Content: more model-generated notes on this DNA | Told to the model about the DNA's origin: nothing | Database searches by the model: none | Seen by the model: only the letters and a program-made list of their open reading frames with translations | Assembly: GCF_002210105.1 (NCBI RefSeq) | Contig: NZ_AQQU01000003.1 | Location: 248,001-312,000 of the forward strand | Source: Oceanicola sp. 22II-s10i | GTDB lineage: Bacteria; Pseudomonadota; Alphaproteobacteria; Rhodobacterales; Rhodobacteraceae | DNA: 64,000 nucleotides | Direction: 5' to 3' | The DNA itself: not shown here | How positions within the stretch are numbered: the first letter of the stretch is position 1

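Overview
The window is about 64 kb of GC-rich DNA with tightly packed genes. Gene content and arrangement point to an alphaproteobacterium of the Rhodobacterales (Roseobacter/Paracoccaceae type). Pointers are the liv transporter operon, a plant-type (class II) DAHP synthase, a type 2 ArgC, a GlxA-family regulator, and a cobalamin-dependent split methionine-synthesis cluster with a 'virulence factor' family gene. This assignment is inference from gene content; there is no rRNA or tRNA gene and I see no transposase, phage gene or CRISPR array.

Left part (1-28.7 kb), mostly core metabolism. A 5'-truncated alaS is followed by a DUF1330 gene. A minus-strand operon for branched-chain amino acid (or related) uptake follows (livJ-livG-livF, two small exported or membrane-anchored proteins, livH-livM). 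Next come a PQQ-type aldose dehydrogenase, a GlxA/AraC regulator, class II DAHP synthase with a strong terminator, a secreted Asn/Ala-rich protein, a PAS-domain protein, a YicC-type RNase, a small exported protein, two tandem YitT-family membrane proteins and argC. A minus-strand one-carbon cluster (PF13769-type small protein, MetF-like reductase, methyltetrahydrofolate methyltransferase) follows, then a Ppx/GppA phosphatase and an ABC-F ATPase. A fatty-acid/CoA module closes this part: a class III CoA-transferase and two acyl-CoA dehydrogenases on the plus strand, and an enoyl-CoA hydratase facing them.

Right part (28.8-64 kb), the notable region. Four minus-strand genes form one apparent operon with overlapping or nearly touching ends. 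The first, reading from the right edge, is an open frame of at least 9,727 codons that is still open at the window edge. It encodes a giant modular protein with PPC-like domains, about 17 CARDB repeats, beta-propellers, about 9 putative-Ig/cadherin-like repeats, dockerin-like calcium loops, Big_2-like domains, a degenerate alpha/beta-hydrolase-like segment, an embedded metzincin-like HExxHxxGxxD motif, 5 VCBS/Big_9-type repeats and a Gly-rich tail before a Cys-containing C terminus. It is followed by a GAF-domain/HlyD membrane-fusion protein, a PqqD-like/M50-protease/HlyD fusion, and a shortened SecA-like ATPase.

Inference: these three smaller genes look like a dedicated export and processing machine for the giant protein. 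SecA-type energy and two HlyD adaptors would replace the usual HlyB-type ABC exporter. I do not know of a described system with this composition, and I regard it as the best candidate for a novel system here.
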